Shown here: one piece after another, positions 1 through 9,677 of the stretch
How the letters are laid out: each line of letters begins with the position of its first letter
Numbering within the stretch: position 1 is the stretch's first letter
DNA from: Thoreauomyces humboldtii
Taxonomy: Eukaryota > Chytridiomycota > Chytridiomycetes > Spizellomycetales > Powellomycetaceae
NCBI GenBank assembly: GCA_027596035.1
Contig: JADGJA010000424.1
Coordinates: 1-19,213, forward strand
Reading direction: 5' to 3'
Length of the DNA: 19,213 bases
Program-made: the position numbers and the translations under genes
Notes under the pieces: generated by a model
What the model saw: the letters and a program-made list of their open reading frames with translations, nothing else
Databases searched by the model: none
What the model was told of the DNA's origin: nothing

Positions 1-41
1 CCCCCACCCTTCCCGACCAGCTGACTGTGGTGTTCGTTTAG

Positions 42-1371
42 GATGCAGCTCGACGCTGCAAAACTCTCAGCCTATCTCCGCAACCACATGCCGGCAGGTT
101 TCAAGGAACCCATCCAGATAAAGCAGTTCAACCTGGGTCAGAGCAATCCCACTTACTACATTCAGGACGCTGCGTAAGTTTGTTTCAGGACCAGGATTGT
201 GTTGGGAGCTACCAGCTTACCCCTCCTATCCACCCAGAGGCAGCCGTCATGTCCTCCGGAAGAAGCCCCCAGGAACCCTGCTCTCACAAACAGCACACGC
301 GGTGGAGCGCGAGTTCCTCGTGTTGAACGCTCTGTCAAAGCACACCGACGTGCCGGTCCCCAAGGTCTACGCGCTGTGCGAGGACCTCGACGTGTTGGGA
401 ACGCCGTTCTACATCATGGAGTTCCTGCAGGGACGTATCTTCACCGACAATCTGCTGAGGAGTGTTCCGAGCAAGCAGGATCGACGACAATGGTAAAGCG
501 ATCTTTAAAAAGATGCAGCGACAAAGAACGTTTTTGATTGAGCGGTGTTCGCCTTCACGTCCCGCAGTTACTTCTCCATGATCGAGACTCTAGCCCGCCT
601 CCACAGGGCTCCCTATGCGACCATCGGTCTCGAAAAGTACGGCAAACCCGGTGGTTTCTACGAACGTCAGATCCGTCGAATGGTTCAGGTCTCGCGAGCT
701 CAAGCTGCCACCACCGACGAAACCGGCGTGGCCGTCGGTGAACTCGAATCCCTGTCCACCTCCATCGCCTACTTCAAAGCCAACCAACCGAAAGACGAAG
801 TCTCTCTCTGCCACGGAGATTTCAAGCTCGACAACGTCGTCTTCCACCCTGACAGACCCGAGGTCATCGGACTCTTGGACTGGGAGTTGAGCACCGTCGG
901 ACATCCGTTGACGGACCTGGCGAACATGTTGTTGCCGTTTTATACACCGGGACAGTTTCCGGCCGACATCGCGTTGATGGATGTGGAGCGACCGTTGGAT
1001 ATACCCGAGGCGGACGATCTCATCAGGGAGTACTGCAGATTGACGGACCGACCGTTTCCGATCCCGAACTGGGATTTCTGCGTCGCGTTTGCGTTCTTCA
1101 GGGTGGGTTCTTTTTCTTCGTTGCCCGGCAATTGTGCCCCTCTACATCAAAACGGGAATCTGATGTTCTTCTTCTGGGGGTCTCCTCTTTTTCTTTGCAA
1201 TGGCAGCTTGCGGTCATCACACAGGGAGTCGCGGCTAGGGTCGCACGCAAGCAGGCCAGCTCGGCTAACGCAGTGGCCGCTGCTGGTCTTCGACAACATT
1301 GCGCTCGCAGGGTGGCGCAGATCGCTTCCGGAGCCAGCTTAACAAGCAAAAACCCATCTTCCAAGCTATAG
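42..1371 (+). CDS. ACAD10/11-like aminoglycoside-phosphotransferase-fold kinase, 5'-partial, peroxisomal (SKL)
   Basis: Exons read as 42-173, 238-492, 568-1102 and 1207-1371, all in frame, giving about 361 residues from the Met at 43. The fold is the APH/ChoK kinase domain found at the N-terminus of animal ACAD10/11 and as a separate protein in fungi; the animal proteins are linked to 4-hydroxy-acid catabolism. Visible motifs: a glycine-containing GQSNPTY near residue 35, LRKKPPG, the catalytic loop HGDFKLDN (about H211-N218), the metal-binding DWE (about 233-235), and [10 protein letters not shown] near the end. The last residues are PSSKL, a type 1 peroxisomal signal. Just upstream, CTGAC followed 15 nt later by TTTAG is a clear branch point and acceptor, so the ATG at 43 is probably internal and a first exon lies outside the window. 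There is no dehydrogenase domain after it. The true substrate is unknown. Confidence 0.9.
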
Positions 1372-1483
1372 AATGACAGACCTGCGGTGGATCGCTGGGA
1401 GTTTATCGTGGCGTAAGCAGAAAGTAGATAGCATGGCTAACACAATATTGAGAATATGATCTTTGGTCTGATCAAGGGTGTCA

Positions 1484-2725
1484 TCAAGATTTGCGCGGAC
1501 CAATGCCTAGAACTTTTCGACGATAATCGACTGCGTGGCGAGAGCGACCCATTTGCCTCGATATTATCGCTACGGTATCTTTCGAGGTCATCCTCCTCTG
1601 TACTGAATTTTCCAACGCGGATCGGACCAAGGGATTCGTGCCAGTGTTTACGCACTTGCGACGTGGTCGACGAAGAACCAAGGCGATTGCTTTCCAGTCA
1701 GGCCGATTCGACACCTCCAGCTGCTGCTTGACGCGCGCGAGGAGAATCCGCGTTCCTCACTGTATTTCCGAGGTGCACGGAACGTCTTGAAGGTGCCACG
1801 AGGAATAAAGTGAGGATTATCTCCAGTAAACGCGGGACGCTGCGGCGCCTTTGTTTTGGACGACCTTGCAACTTTCCGGGTTGCTGGGGCGAGGAAGACT
1901 TGGCGATGGAAATGTTCTTGGTCCGTCGACCGGCTCGACTGTTGCCCGAGGGCAGCGGTGTTCCCATCACTCGACGATATCAATTTGTCTTCCTCCGGGA
2001 TGGCGGCGCCATTGCCGAGGTTTGGATCGAGAGTTCTGCGCCAATGCATGTAAGCATATGTTCGGGCTCGTCCAAGTCTTTGACCGATGACTTTCCAGTC
2101 GATGCGAGAGCCTGATTGCAGATGCTTTGCGACTTCGGTTTTCAGCAATTCATGTTCCTTTGGAGTCCATGGACCGTCCTTGATGGCTTCCATCGCGGCC
2201 CACTTTGCGTTGCAGGCCGTCGAGCTTCGGTCTAGCTGCTCAATGACAGCGGGCCAGGATATCACGTCGGAAGATGTAGCTCGCTGATTCTCAACAAGCT
2301 GCTTGAGCATGCGTTTTTCATCCTCCTGCCAAGGGCTTGTACAGCTTGCGCGGACGAAGTTGGGACCTGATCGCCTCCGGAGTAGCGCCGAAATGTGCAG
2401 CTAGATCGTTGTTGAACCTTCCTTGAGAGCGAAGGTCGAAAAGCTGCTTTTTTTCATCGGCGGACCAGCGACGATAAACCCGGATGGGAAGATTGAAGGC
2501 TCGATTTGGAGGCGAAGACGATTTGGGGTCTTTCAATCTCGAGGCGAACGTGCTGAATGACCGACTTCCAGTAAAGCCAAGTGCAACAAGCGGGGATGGT
2601 GTTTGGGAAGGCGAGCCTGAGAACGTGTTGTCGGCCGGAATCGCAATACAACCGAGTGAGCGCGAGAAACGGTGACTGGGCGGGATACGCCCGCCTACGC
2701 TCAAGGAGATGTTCAATATGGACAT
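1484..2725 (-). pseudogene. Multi-repeat Myb/SANT-like DNA-binding protein, frame-disrupted
   Basis: The ATG at 2725 (context CACCATG) opens a reading frame with a Ser/Arg-rich N-terminus (GSRSFSTFASR) that could be mitochondrial. Myb-like repeats follow on the minus strand: RRWSADEKKQLFDL, then WQEDEKRMLKQLVEN, WTPKEHELLKTEV with IGQRLGRARTYAYMHW, a weaker PEEDKLI repeat, RVKQQLEVSNRPDWKAIA with VRKHWHESLGP, and FSTEEDDL with MGRSRHAVDYRRKVLGI. These pieces lie in different frames. The frame must change near 2332 (+1), 1748 (-1), 1670 (-1) and 1582 (+1), and no GT-AG pair of plausible length resolves the jumps. No stop interrupts the pieces between shifts. Neighbouring genes splice cleanly, so a recent pseudogene is likelier than poor sequence, though assembly indels remain possible. 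The target is unknown. Confidence 0.65.
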
Positions 2726-3000
2726 GGTGAGAGGAGGCGGAGTAGGCACTTCATAAACAATGGAGAGGAGGCTTGTTTTTGTCGACCGTCAAGTCATATG
2801 TGCGATCGTGCGATGGGAGATGGGTCGGTTTGCAGGGGTGACTTGCTGCGCATTCGATGAATGTCTTGTGTCCGAAGTGGCCGGACATCCGGCGTGTCGT
2901 TTCTCTCTTTCTTCCTCTTTCTTTTTTTTCTGTGGCTCGCGTGTGTGATGAAATCTCGAGCGAACGAGAGACCAAGTCTTCCGGTGTTCAAACCATCCCA
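2726..3000. promoter_or_regulatory. Divergent promoter between the Myb-like gene and the RlmN-like gene
   Basis: This is a 275-bp head-to-head spacer. It contains a long pyrimidine tract (about 2898-2930, rich in CTTT) shortly upstream of the RlmN start, a common feature of fungal promoters and 5' leaders. The frame of the RlmN gene stays open back to an ATG at 2857, but that stretch is low-complexity and looks like leader. I see no TATA box or recognisable factor site. Confidence 0.5.
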
Positions 3001-4541
3001 ATGCGCCTATTACTAGCACCTCTGACCACCACGTCCACAGTGGCTGCCATGGCTCGCTCCTGCTATACGACGGCGGCTTGCGTCCAACGACCACCGCTCC
3101 ATCCGCTGCCAGGAAAGCTTACAGTCGACTCACCACCGACACCTTCACCCTGTTCTTCCTCCTCAAAGTACAAAGAACCCCTCCTCGGACTGTCCCGCGA
3201 TGCGCTCGAACGCATCCTCATCACCAGCGAATCCCTTCCGGACGAGATACGCACCATCTTCGCACAGCGAAAACACTACCAACAGGACTTGTGGCGATTC
3301 ATGTACAGGAGAGGCGTAGAGAGCTTCGATGAGATGACAACTCTGAGAAAAGACGTCAGGAAGGCTCTCGGAGCGGCGTTCGTAGTCGGTAACGGAACCG
3401 TCAAGTCAAGTCTGCTTTCCAAGGACGGGACGAGGAAGTGGCTGATGGGGTTCGGAAAGGGAGCAGACATCGAGACGGTCTTGATACCGTCCGTCGAAGG
3501 TGACGCCGGAACCATATGCGTGAGCTCCCAGGTCGGATGCTCCCTCGCCTGCAGCTTCTGTCACACGGGAACTCAGAAGCTCCTACGCAATCTGTCGGCG
3601 GGCGAGATAGTATCCCAGGTCACGCACGCCATGCGCTCCATGTCCGACTTCCCTCTCGAACCCACCAAGCGTCGCGCTGTGACCAACGTCGTGTTCATGG
3701 GGCAGGGCGAACCGCTGTACAACCTCCGCAACGTTTCCGCTGCCATCGATCTCCTCACCCGACGGACGGGACTGGATATGGCTCCTTGGCGAGTCACGGT
3801 CAGTACCAGTGGCGTGGTGCCTAACATGGAGAAGGTGGGAAGGGATCTCAAGGTCGGACTGGCCGTCAGTCTGCATGCCGTGAGAGATGAGCTGAGGGAC
3901 GTGCTGGTGCCTCTGAACAAGCAGTATCCGATCGCTGAGGTCATGAAGGGATGTAAGGCGTACCTTGGTCACATGCCGGATACGAAACATCGGAGGATCA
4001 CGTTTGAGTAAGTTTCTGGAGGATCATCTTGTTTCTCCAGCGGTCATCATGCCTTTTCCAGACTGATGAAGCGTTTGCTCTTTTTTCGTAGGTACGTCAT
4101 GCTGGACGGGATAAACGATACCCCGACGGATGCGCGTCAACTGGCGAAGCTGCTTGCTCAGTTCCCGTCGCACGTCAACCTCATCCCGTTCAACCCGTGG
4201 GAAGGCTCAGATTACGTGTCTTCCAAACCGGAGGCTATTCAGGTATGGGCTTTGGATAGGATACCATCGATTTCCACTTTTCCTCGCACAGCTTCCTCAT
4301 TTACACCATGGTACTTTGACCGTTCAACAGACATTCCGGAAAATCGTAGCCGACCAAGGGGTTCCCTGCCACATTCGACTGCCGAAAGGGCAGGATATCA
4401 TGGCGGCCTGGTACGTGTGTTTCCCGGTGCCCCATTCAAACGATGAATGGCCTACTGATCCAAGTGCGAAACAGTGGACAGTTGAAGAGTTCTTCAGATG
4501 TGAAGCGGAAGAGAAGTGGCCTCATTGCCGCCACCGCGTAG
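3001..4541 (+). CDS. RlmN-type radical SAM rRNA adenine-C2 methyltransferase, probably mitochondrial
   Basis: Exons 3001-4007, 4092-4242, 4331-4410 and 4475-4541 join in frame to 434 residues. RlmN methylates C2 of A2503 in bacterial 23S rRNA (and of tRNA) by radical SAM chemistry through a methylated cysteine. The signatures are complete: the [4Fe-4S] cluster CSLACSFC (C180, C184, C187), the conserved ICVSSQVGC cysteine C173, [31 protein letters not shown] and the terminal AACGQL whose cysteine (C413) is split by the last intron. The N-terminus ([20 protein letters not shown]) has Arg, Ser and Thr but no acidic residue, as in a mitochondrial presequence. A second ATG at 3049 has the better start context (GCCATGG) and could be used instead. 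The likely target is mitochondrial large-subunit rRNA. Cfr is less likely because the motifs and context are RlmN-like. Confidence 0.93.
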
Positions 4542-4791
4542 GAAGATGGAAAGGATGTGACGTAGGACGAGGAGATTGAAGATTCCACTGCGGTATCGTA
4601 TCGCGGTTTTTTGGTTTTGGTTATTATCTATGAGCAAGTCCGCTGTCGTTGAGCGTGGCGTCGGGTGACGAGAACGCAGGCCTGCAAGAGTTGAAGTCTG
4701 ACCATGCGCCATATCATGCATAAAATAATTCATATTGGTACCAGAGTTGCAGATGCGGCAGCTATGAAACATATTTTGCGTCATCCCGCCA

Positions 4792-6007
4792 TCACCAGTC
4801 CCACACGGGCTCGATGGGATTCTCTCCGAACAGCATATGCCAACTGAACTCGAGAGCCCGGCCGCTCCAGTAAGTTGGGATCTCCTCCGAGATGAGCCAC
4901 TCGTATACCTCGGTGTACCATGCCTTCGAGTTCAGGAGGATTCGCTCTCGAGAGACCACGAACTGAGTTGCAAAAAGGGAGCAAAACGTCAGTAAGGGTC
5001 GATGCAGGGGTGCTTTGATGTCATCGAGGAGCTCACCTGTGCACAACAAGCGGCATCGATCCTCTCGGGAGCGGGTCCGTACTTCTGCTTGAGCCAACGA
5101 AGCCAAAAGATGTGAATTTCGATAGGGACGTCCTCTCCCTTGGATCGATCGGCTGGATATTTGGCCACCTCCGTCTGGCCTCTTCTGTCGGAAGGCTGGG
5201 AAAGAAGGATCGAAACAAACAAGGTAAGCGAATCGAGCAGGTTGAAGAGAAGTTGGGGTTTTGTGTCTTTGGTCACCCTACCAGTTTGAAAAACTCGGCA
5301 CGGTCCCAGTCCATCGTGTTCAGGATCTCGTCCATGGGTCGACCTGTGTGCCACGATGTTCGGTGAGCGTGGACGAACGCCGTCTTCTTCGGAAGACAGT
5401 CGTAGTTGTCGATGATGAATTTTCTGAAGCAAAACGGCCATGAGAAAAGAAAACCGCCAAGCGAGATGGGTGCAGAGAAAGCTCCTCACATGAAAGTTGA
5501 AGCTTCGTTTCCGAACTGAATGGAATGGTAAGAATGGAAAGTGAGACACCATCACATCCCACGGTCCCGCGAGGAGAAGGAAAAAAGCACGCATACATTA
5601 GGAACGACATGCTCGTTCGAAGTGTTCGTCCCTTCTTTTTCATAGATCACAACCGGAGCAGACGTGATGAGCGGTATCCACTCTGTGCCCTCCTGTCGCT
5701 TGGCAACCACCACCATCCGATCGACAGGCTCGCAATTCCCGACAGTGGGTGGAGTGACGTCCGTGATGTCCTGCAAGGATTCCGATGTTTTCAGGTGGCT
5801 TTTGATCTGCTGCATGGTCTCCGACGTCTGCATGAGCTGGAACAGTAGCGTAAGCACCGCGAACGTGCCTCTGCGGGGAGATCGGCGGATTAGCCAGAGG
5901 AATTCACCAAATGAAAGCGCACAGAAGCTTACGAACATGACAGTGTAGATGAGTCGTCGGCTGGTGGCCCTTTGGACCCCAAATGCGATTGCTTGCGGTA
6001 CTCCCAT
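4792..6007 (-). CDS. DUF3431 family protein with N-terminal membrane anchor
   Basis: Exons on the minus strand are 6007-5597, 5515-5490 (26 nt), 5423-5282, 5195-5037 and 4962-4792, giving 302 residues. The start at 6007 has a strong context (aagATGg). Residues about 19-40 form one hydrophobic helix followed by arginines (RRSPRRG), so the protein looks like a single-pass, type II-like anchored protein. The DUF3431 domain runs from about residue 97: RMVVVAKRQEGTEW, VVIYEKEG, FIIDNYDCLPKK, HAHRTSWHTGRPMDEIL, CCAQFVVSRERI and LEFSWHMLFGE. The function of this mainly fungal family is not established; a luminal or glycan-related role is only a guess from the topology. The segment 5932-5871 looks like an intron but must be kept for the domain to be in frame. 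Confidence 0.88.
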
Positions 6008-6243
6008 CTTCGTCAATCGGGCTTCCAGATGTCAGTGGGAACGACAGATGGAAATTCATCCGACGTGAATACAGAGAGGTGGGCGTGTCAAAAAAACATT
6101 GCAGCGCGTGTGATTTCAGACGCGAGAATGCACAGGTGGCTATGCTCGTTCACTTTGCTTACGAGAAGATTACCTAAACAAAGGTTATCAGCTTCATGCT
6201 TTCCGAGGACGAGAGAGCTCCATCCGTCCACCACGCAACAACC
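6008..6243. promoter_or_regulatory. Divergent promoter between the DUF3431 gene and FRG1
   Basis: This 236-bp spacer separates the start codons at 6007 (-) and 6244 (+). No known factor site, TATA element or RNA gene is recognisable in it. Confidence 0.45.
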
Positions 6244-7289
6244 ATGAAGAGATCAGCGAAGCTTAGCTTCAAAGGAGATCCAGGGGTGGTGGTCGACAAG
6301 TGAGTGAGAATCCTTTGCTCCATGCAGCTCAGTCGCCATCCCATCGTCTTTGCGCGAACCTTGGTTGCCTGACCTACAATCCTCGCAGAAAGAAGCGCAA
6401 GAAGAGAAAGGCCACGGACGCAGCGGGAGGTGAAGATGGCGTCGTGACGACCGGCTCGTCCAGCAGTTCCCGAGACGGATGGGTCGCGGTAGAACATCTC
6501 GACGACCTCAAGGGACCCATCATGATCCTCACCTCGGCCACAGAACCACCCTCCATCCTCACATGCTCGGAAACGACCTCGAAAGTCTCCTTCGTCCCTC
6601 TTCCCGAAGACAAGACGATATCCTCCTACGAACCCGAATCCGTAGCCCAGGTCTTCGTCGCAAAGTCCCTCCCCGATTCCTCCAAAGCATCCTTCCGTTC
6701 CTCCTTCGACCGATACCTCGGGACCGACAAGTTCGGAGTCGTGGCTTGCGAGAGGGAGGCCATGGGACCGTCAGAGGAGTGGCAGCTGTTGGTCAGGGAG
6801 GATGGAGCTGCGTTGCAGACCAGCTTCGACAAGTTTCTGAGATGCGACGATCAATCGGCTGCGAGGGCCGACGCGGACGCGGTCGGATTCAGGGAGGTGT
6901 TCCAAATCAGGTGTCAGGCCGTCAACAAGATCAAGGGGAAGAAGGCAAAGCAGGATAAGGCGCTGGACACTCAGGAGATGGAGCTCGAACAGATGTGAGT
7001 GTGGCGACCAGTTTTCTGGTTACGCTTCGAAGTGCGAGGTTGATCGTTCCTCCGATGAACAGGAAGCGATCACAGAGTTGGGGTGGCGGGCGGTTGGTGT
7101 TTTCGCAAGAGGATACGAGGGAACTGAGGCAAGCAAAAAAGGATGGACTTCTAAACGAGGCGCTTCTCGATCGGAGAGCCAAGCTGAAGAGCGACAAGGT
7201 GTGTTTCGTTTATGCAGTAAGCATTCAAGACCGATGCTTTCAAGACCGATGCTGATTATTCCCAACGGTCCTTCTAGTTCTGCAAATAA
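6244..7289 (+). CDS. FRG1: FRG1 homologue (nuclear/nucleolar, RNA-processing linked, beta-trefoil)
   Basis: Exons 6244-6299, 6389-6994, 7063-7198 and 7278-7289 give 269 residues, close to the 258 of human FRG1. The order of elements matches the family: a short KLSFKG start, the basic cluster KKKRKKRK (residues 19-26, nuclear localisation), a fascin-like trefoil region with GWVAVEHLDDLKGPIMI, SFDRYLGTDKFGVV and GPSEEWQ, then the hallmark C-terminus QAKKDGLLNEALLDRRAKLK ending in FCK. The final coding exon is only 12 nt (Phe-Cys-Lys-stop), matching the YCK end of the human protein, which supports the last splice. FRG1 proteins associate with spliceosomes, the nucleolus and actin. The start context (accATGA) is good. 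Confidence 0.95.
7224..7253 (+). repeat. Perfect 15-bp tandem duplication inside the last FRG1 intron
   Basis: TTCAAGACCGATGCT occurs twice head to tail (7224-7238 and 7239-7253). It lies in the 79-nt intron 7199-7277. Removing one copy would leave 64 nt, close to the usual intron size here. Confidence 0.97.
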
Positions 7290-7533
7290 TTCTCTCCTGT
7301 TTTTGATGTACATAAAATCCGAGCCGGTATGTCTGCCGGTGTTAACCGGCTGTAATCATCTACTGCCAGAGTATGTAGAAGCAAAGACAGGATCCTGGCG
7401 ATCAAGTGTTTCAACCCAGTTCCCGTTCCCAGGTAGCTTAACTAGCCTACTAGATGTTGGATATCGTTGACCTAGCGTAGGGGCAAGTGAGCCTACTGCA
7501 CCGGCGTCTTTCCGATATAGTCCAACGAATCTA

Positions 7534-9510
7534 TCACTGCTCGGAGGGCATGCTAAACCCTACGTCCAGCGGCTCCTGGTCGAACCGGGTGTGGTTAGCA
7601 AAGCTGAACCGACAGTCGAGCAACCCGGGTTCCAGGTTAATAGCCAGACTGGGAACGCAAACAACGTATGACGTGTCTCCGTTGTCCTGCTGCAGCGCCA
7701 CACACGGTATCGTCTCTCTCAGCTGTTCCGGCATCTTGGACCAGTAATTCTGTAGGACGTTCCGGACTTGTTCGCAGTAGCTCGGATGGAAGGACGGGGT
7801 GGACGTGCCGGGCGGGGCAGACGCTGCCGTTGATATGCGGTGAAGAATTGACTTGTAGTCCTCGAAAGTGAAGGCTCGTACGACAAAGTTAAGTGCCGAG
7901 GTTGGAACCCCGTGAAAGGTTCGTTCATCGGCGTCATCATGGGTGGTGGTAGTCGCTGGGTCAAACAAGCGGATGTAAAACCTTCCGTCCCACATGGCTC
8001 GACCTCCTATCTTCATCGGTATCGGAACCCTTTCTGTTTGAGCGAGGCGAGCCCTTCCCAAGATCCAGACGTACTCTCCCGTCTCCTTCCTAGGTGGACA
8101 GACCAGTACACCGTGGCCCATGTTCTCTATATGAGCTCCGGCAGGTGTCTGACCGCGTTGTTTCCTTTTCTTGGCGGCGTTGCTGGGCGTGAGTTTCGCG
8201 GATATGAAGGCTCGGAATTTCGCCGCGACACCTGCCGGCGGTGCATCCCGGAAGGGACTGGCCCAGGCAATACAATGACTGAGGATCTGGTCGGCAATGT
8301 AGGGATTTATGATCCAGTGTTTTCTCAGAGTGGCAACGGGTAAAGAATCGACCGGAATTTGCAGAAATAGAGTGCCCGAAGCAGGATCGCGTAACGTATC
8401 GGTTTGCATAATGGGTTGCACTGCAGTGGCGGAAAGTGGGTCATTAGGGGCAGAATCACAAGGCTATAATCAATGCACCTATACCTTTATCTCGAAGGGC
8501 TGTCCGATGCTGTTCCATGTGCTCCATGAACCGCGCAAAACGGTCCAATGTGACGAGAGAGGGATCGTTAAATGTGTCTGCTCGCCAGATTCTGTCAAGG
8601 CCGGCTCCGGAATTGTTTGGTGGAAACAGTAATGAGTTTGCGATGCCGTCCTGAGGACTTTGCTTGTATATATGACAAGTCTCCTCTGCACGTTGCTGAT
8701 GGAGACGTCACGGGCTCGTAAGACTCGGATGAATGTTGAAGCCCCATAGATTGCGCTACCTGGGTGAACCACAGCATCGGTCGCAAAAGTCTGACATGCT
8801 TGGCCGCTGGCGATGCCGTTTGTGGTATCTCAAGTCGCATCATCCTCATCCCTGCAAGACCCTGGATTCCAGTCCCGCGCCCGAATCTGGACAAGCCGCT
8901 CCGAACCTGATCGTTGAGGGTATGACCCAAGATCAACGACTTTATCCCGCGCTGCTGGCACACTCGTGCGAGGATCGCATGCCTTCGTATCCGAGCAGCA
9001 TTGGCATCGTTCCATTTCTGACGAAGAGCGTCCGGCCAGCCGGCTGGTCGGGGAGGGTCGGTGAGATCCCCTATGAAACCGGATCCACTTTCATTCCAGT
9101 TCACGGGAATCGTATGGTGCTCGACTCCTGAGAAGCGAAGGACCGGTAAGAATTGTATTTTCCGAACTTGCGCCGGAACTGCGACAGTCACTTGCCGAGC
9201 GATTCCACCTGCTTCTTGACGCGCAGAGCCTGCTCGCCGCTTCCCTCCTTCAAGCCATGATCCACTGTAAAGGCCACCACCTGATCACTGCCGTAGGCAG
9301 CTCGCAACAGGAGAAGTGCCGCCAGACTCTTTGAGTCTCCTGCGACTCCCACCCCTTGTTGAAGCACACAGATCAGGAACACCGCGGGACATGACAGAGG
9401 AGGCGTATGACGTTGAACGGACCAAAAATCTCTCCGTCTGATGCCTTTGCTCTACGCAATGCAGCCGAGAACTCGGCGACATGGATGGGACCGCTCCTCA
9501 AGGGACTCAT
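7534..9510 (-). CDS. tRNA(Ile)-lysidine synthase-like protein (TilS family), altered active-site motifs
   Basis: Minus-strand exons 9510-9423, 9354-9196, 9127-8760, 8695-8485 and 8420-7534 join in frame to 570 residues. TilS uses ATP and lysine to convert C34 of tRNA-Ile(CAU) to lysidine; in fungi it would serve mitochondria. Family features: EFSAALRR near the start, VVAFTVDHGLKEGSGEQA, ESLGVEHHTIPVNW, NAARIRRHAIL, RFGRGTGIQGLAGMR, LLRPMLWF, and a long C-terminal part with GRAMWDGRFYIRLFDP. The PP-loop, normally SGGxDS, reads VAGDSKS (about residues 33-39), and the HxxDDQxET motif reads HTLNDQVRS (151-159). The first acceptor is uncertain (9355 or a little later), but neither choice restores SGGxDS. 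Exon 2 ends at a GC donor. The protein may be inactive or repurposed. Confidence 0.82.
9128..9195 (-). other. GC-AG intron in the TilS-like gene
   Basis: The 68-nt intron begins G|GCAAGTGA and ends CTTCTCAG. The GC donor is the only one found that joins ESLG to VEHHTIPVNW in frame. A GT donor 4 nt downstream would put the next exon out of frame. GCAAGT is the usual consensus of GC donors. Confidence 0.8.
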
Positions 9511-9670
9511 TCTTGCCCGTCTCGTTGGTCATTGGCCCCCCACGGTCCCACGTAACAGGTTTTGAGGAAGGGTCAGATTCAGTGAACTGGCACAGCCACC
9601 CTGTGATGTCCGTTGTCGTTCACTCTGAACCTTCGCCGTTAAGGTCGGTTCTGATAATCTTCATGCTGCA
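9511..9670. promoter_or_regulatory. Compact divergent promoter between the TilS-like and CLC genes
   Basis: Only 160 bp separate the two start codons at 9510 (-) and 9671 (+), so both promoters and 5' leaders share this stretch. No known site is recognisable. Confidence 0.5.
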
Positions 9671-9677
9671 ATGTTGA
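9663..9677 (+). other. Short upstream ORF overlapping the CLC start codon
   Basis: The sequence ATGCTGCAATGTTGA encodes Met-Leu-Gln-Cys-stop and overlaps, in another frame, the CLC initiator ATG at 9671. It would matter only if transcription starts upstream of 9663, which the sequence cannot show. Confidence 0.4.

Noticed and set aside
2326..2342. A 17-nt GTACAAG...GGCAG segment in the Myb-like gene that could be a tiny intron removing the first frame shift
   Set aside because: Removal leaves the next exon in the wrong frame, and the size is far below any intron seen here.
7322..7351. Inverted repeat AGCCGGT / ACCGGCT downstream of FRG1, as a possible terminator or RNA gene
   Set aside because: The 7-bp arms with a long loop are weak, no Pol III or tRNA features are present, and hairpin terminators are not expected for fungal Pol II genes.
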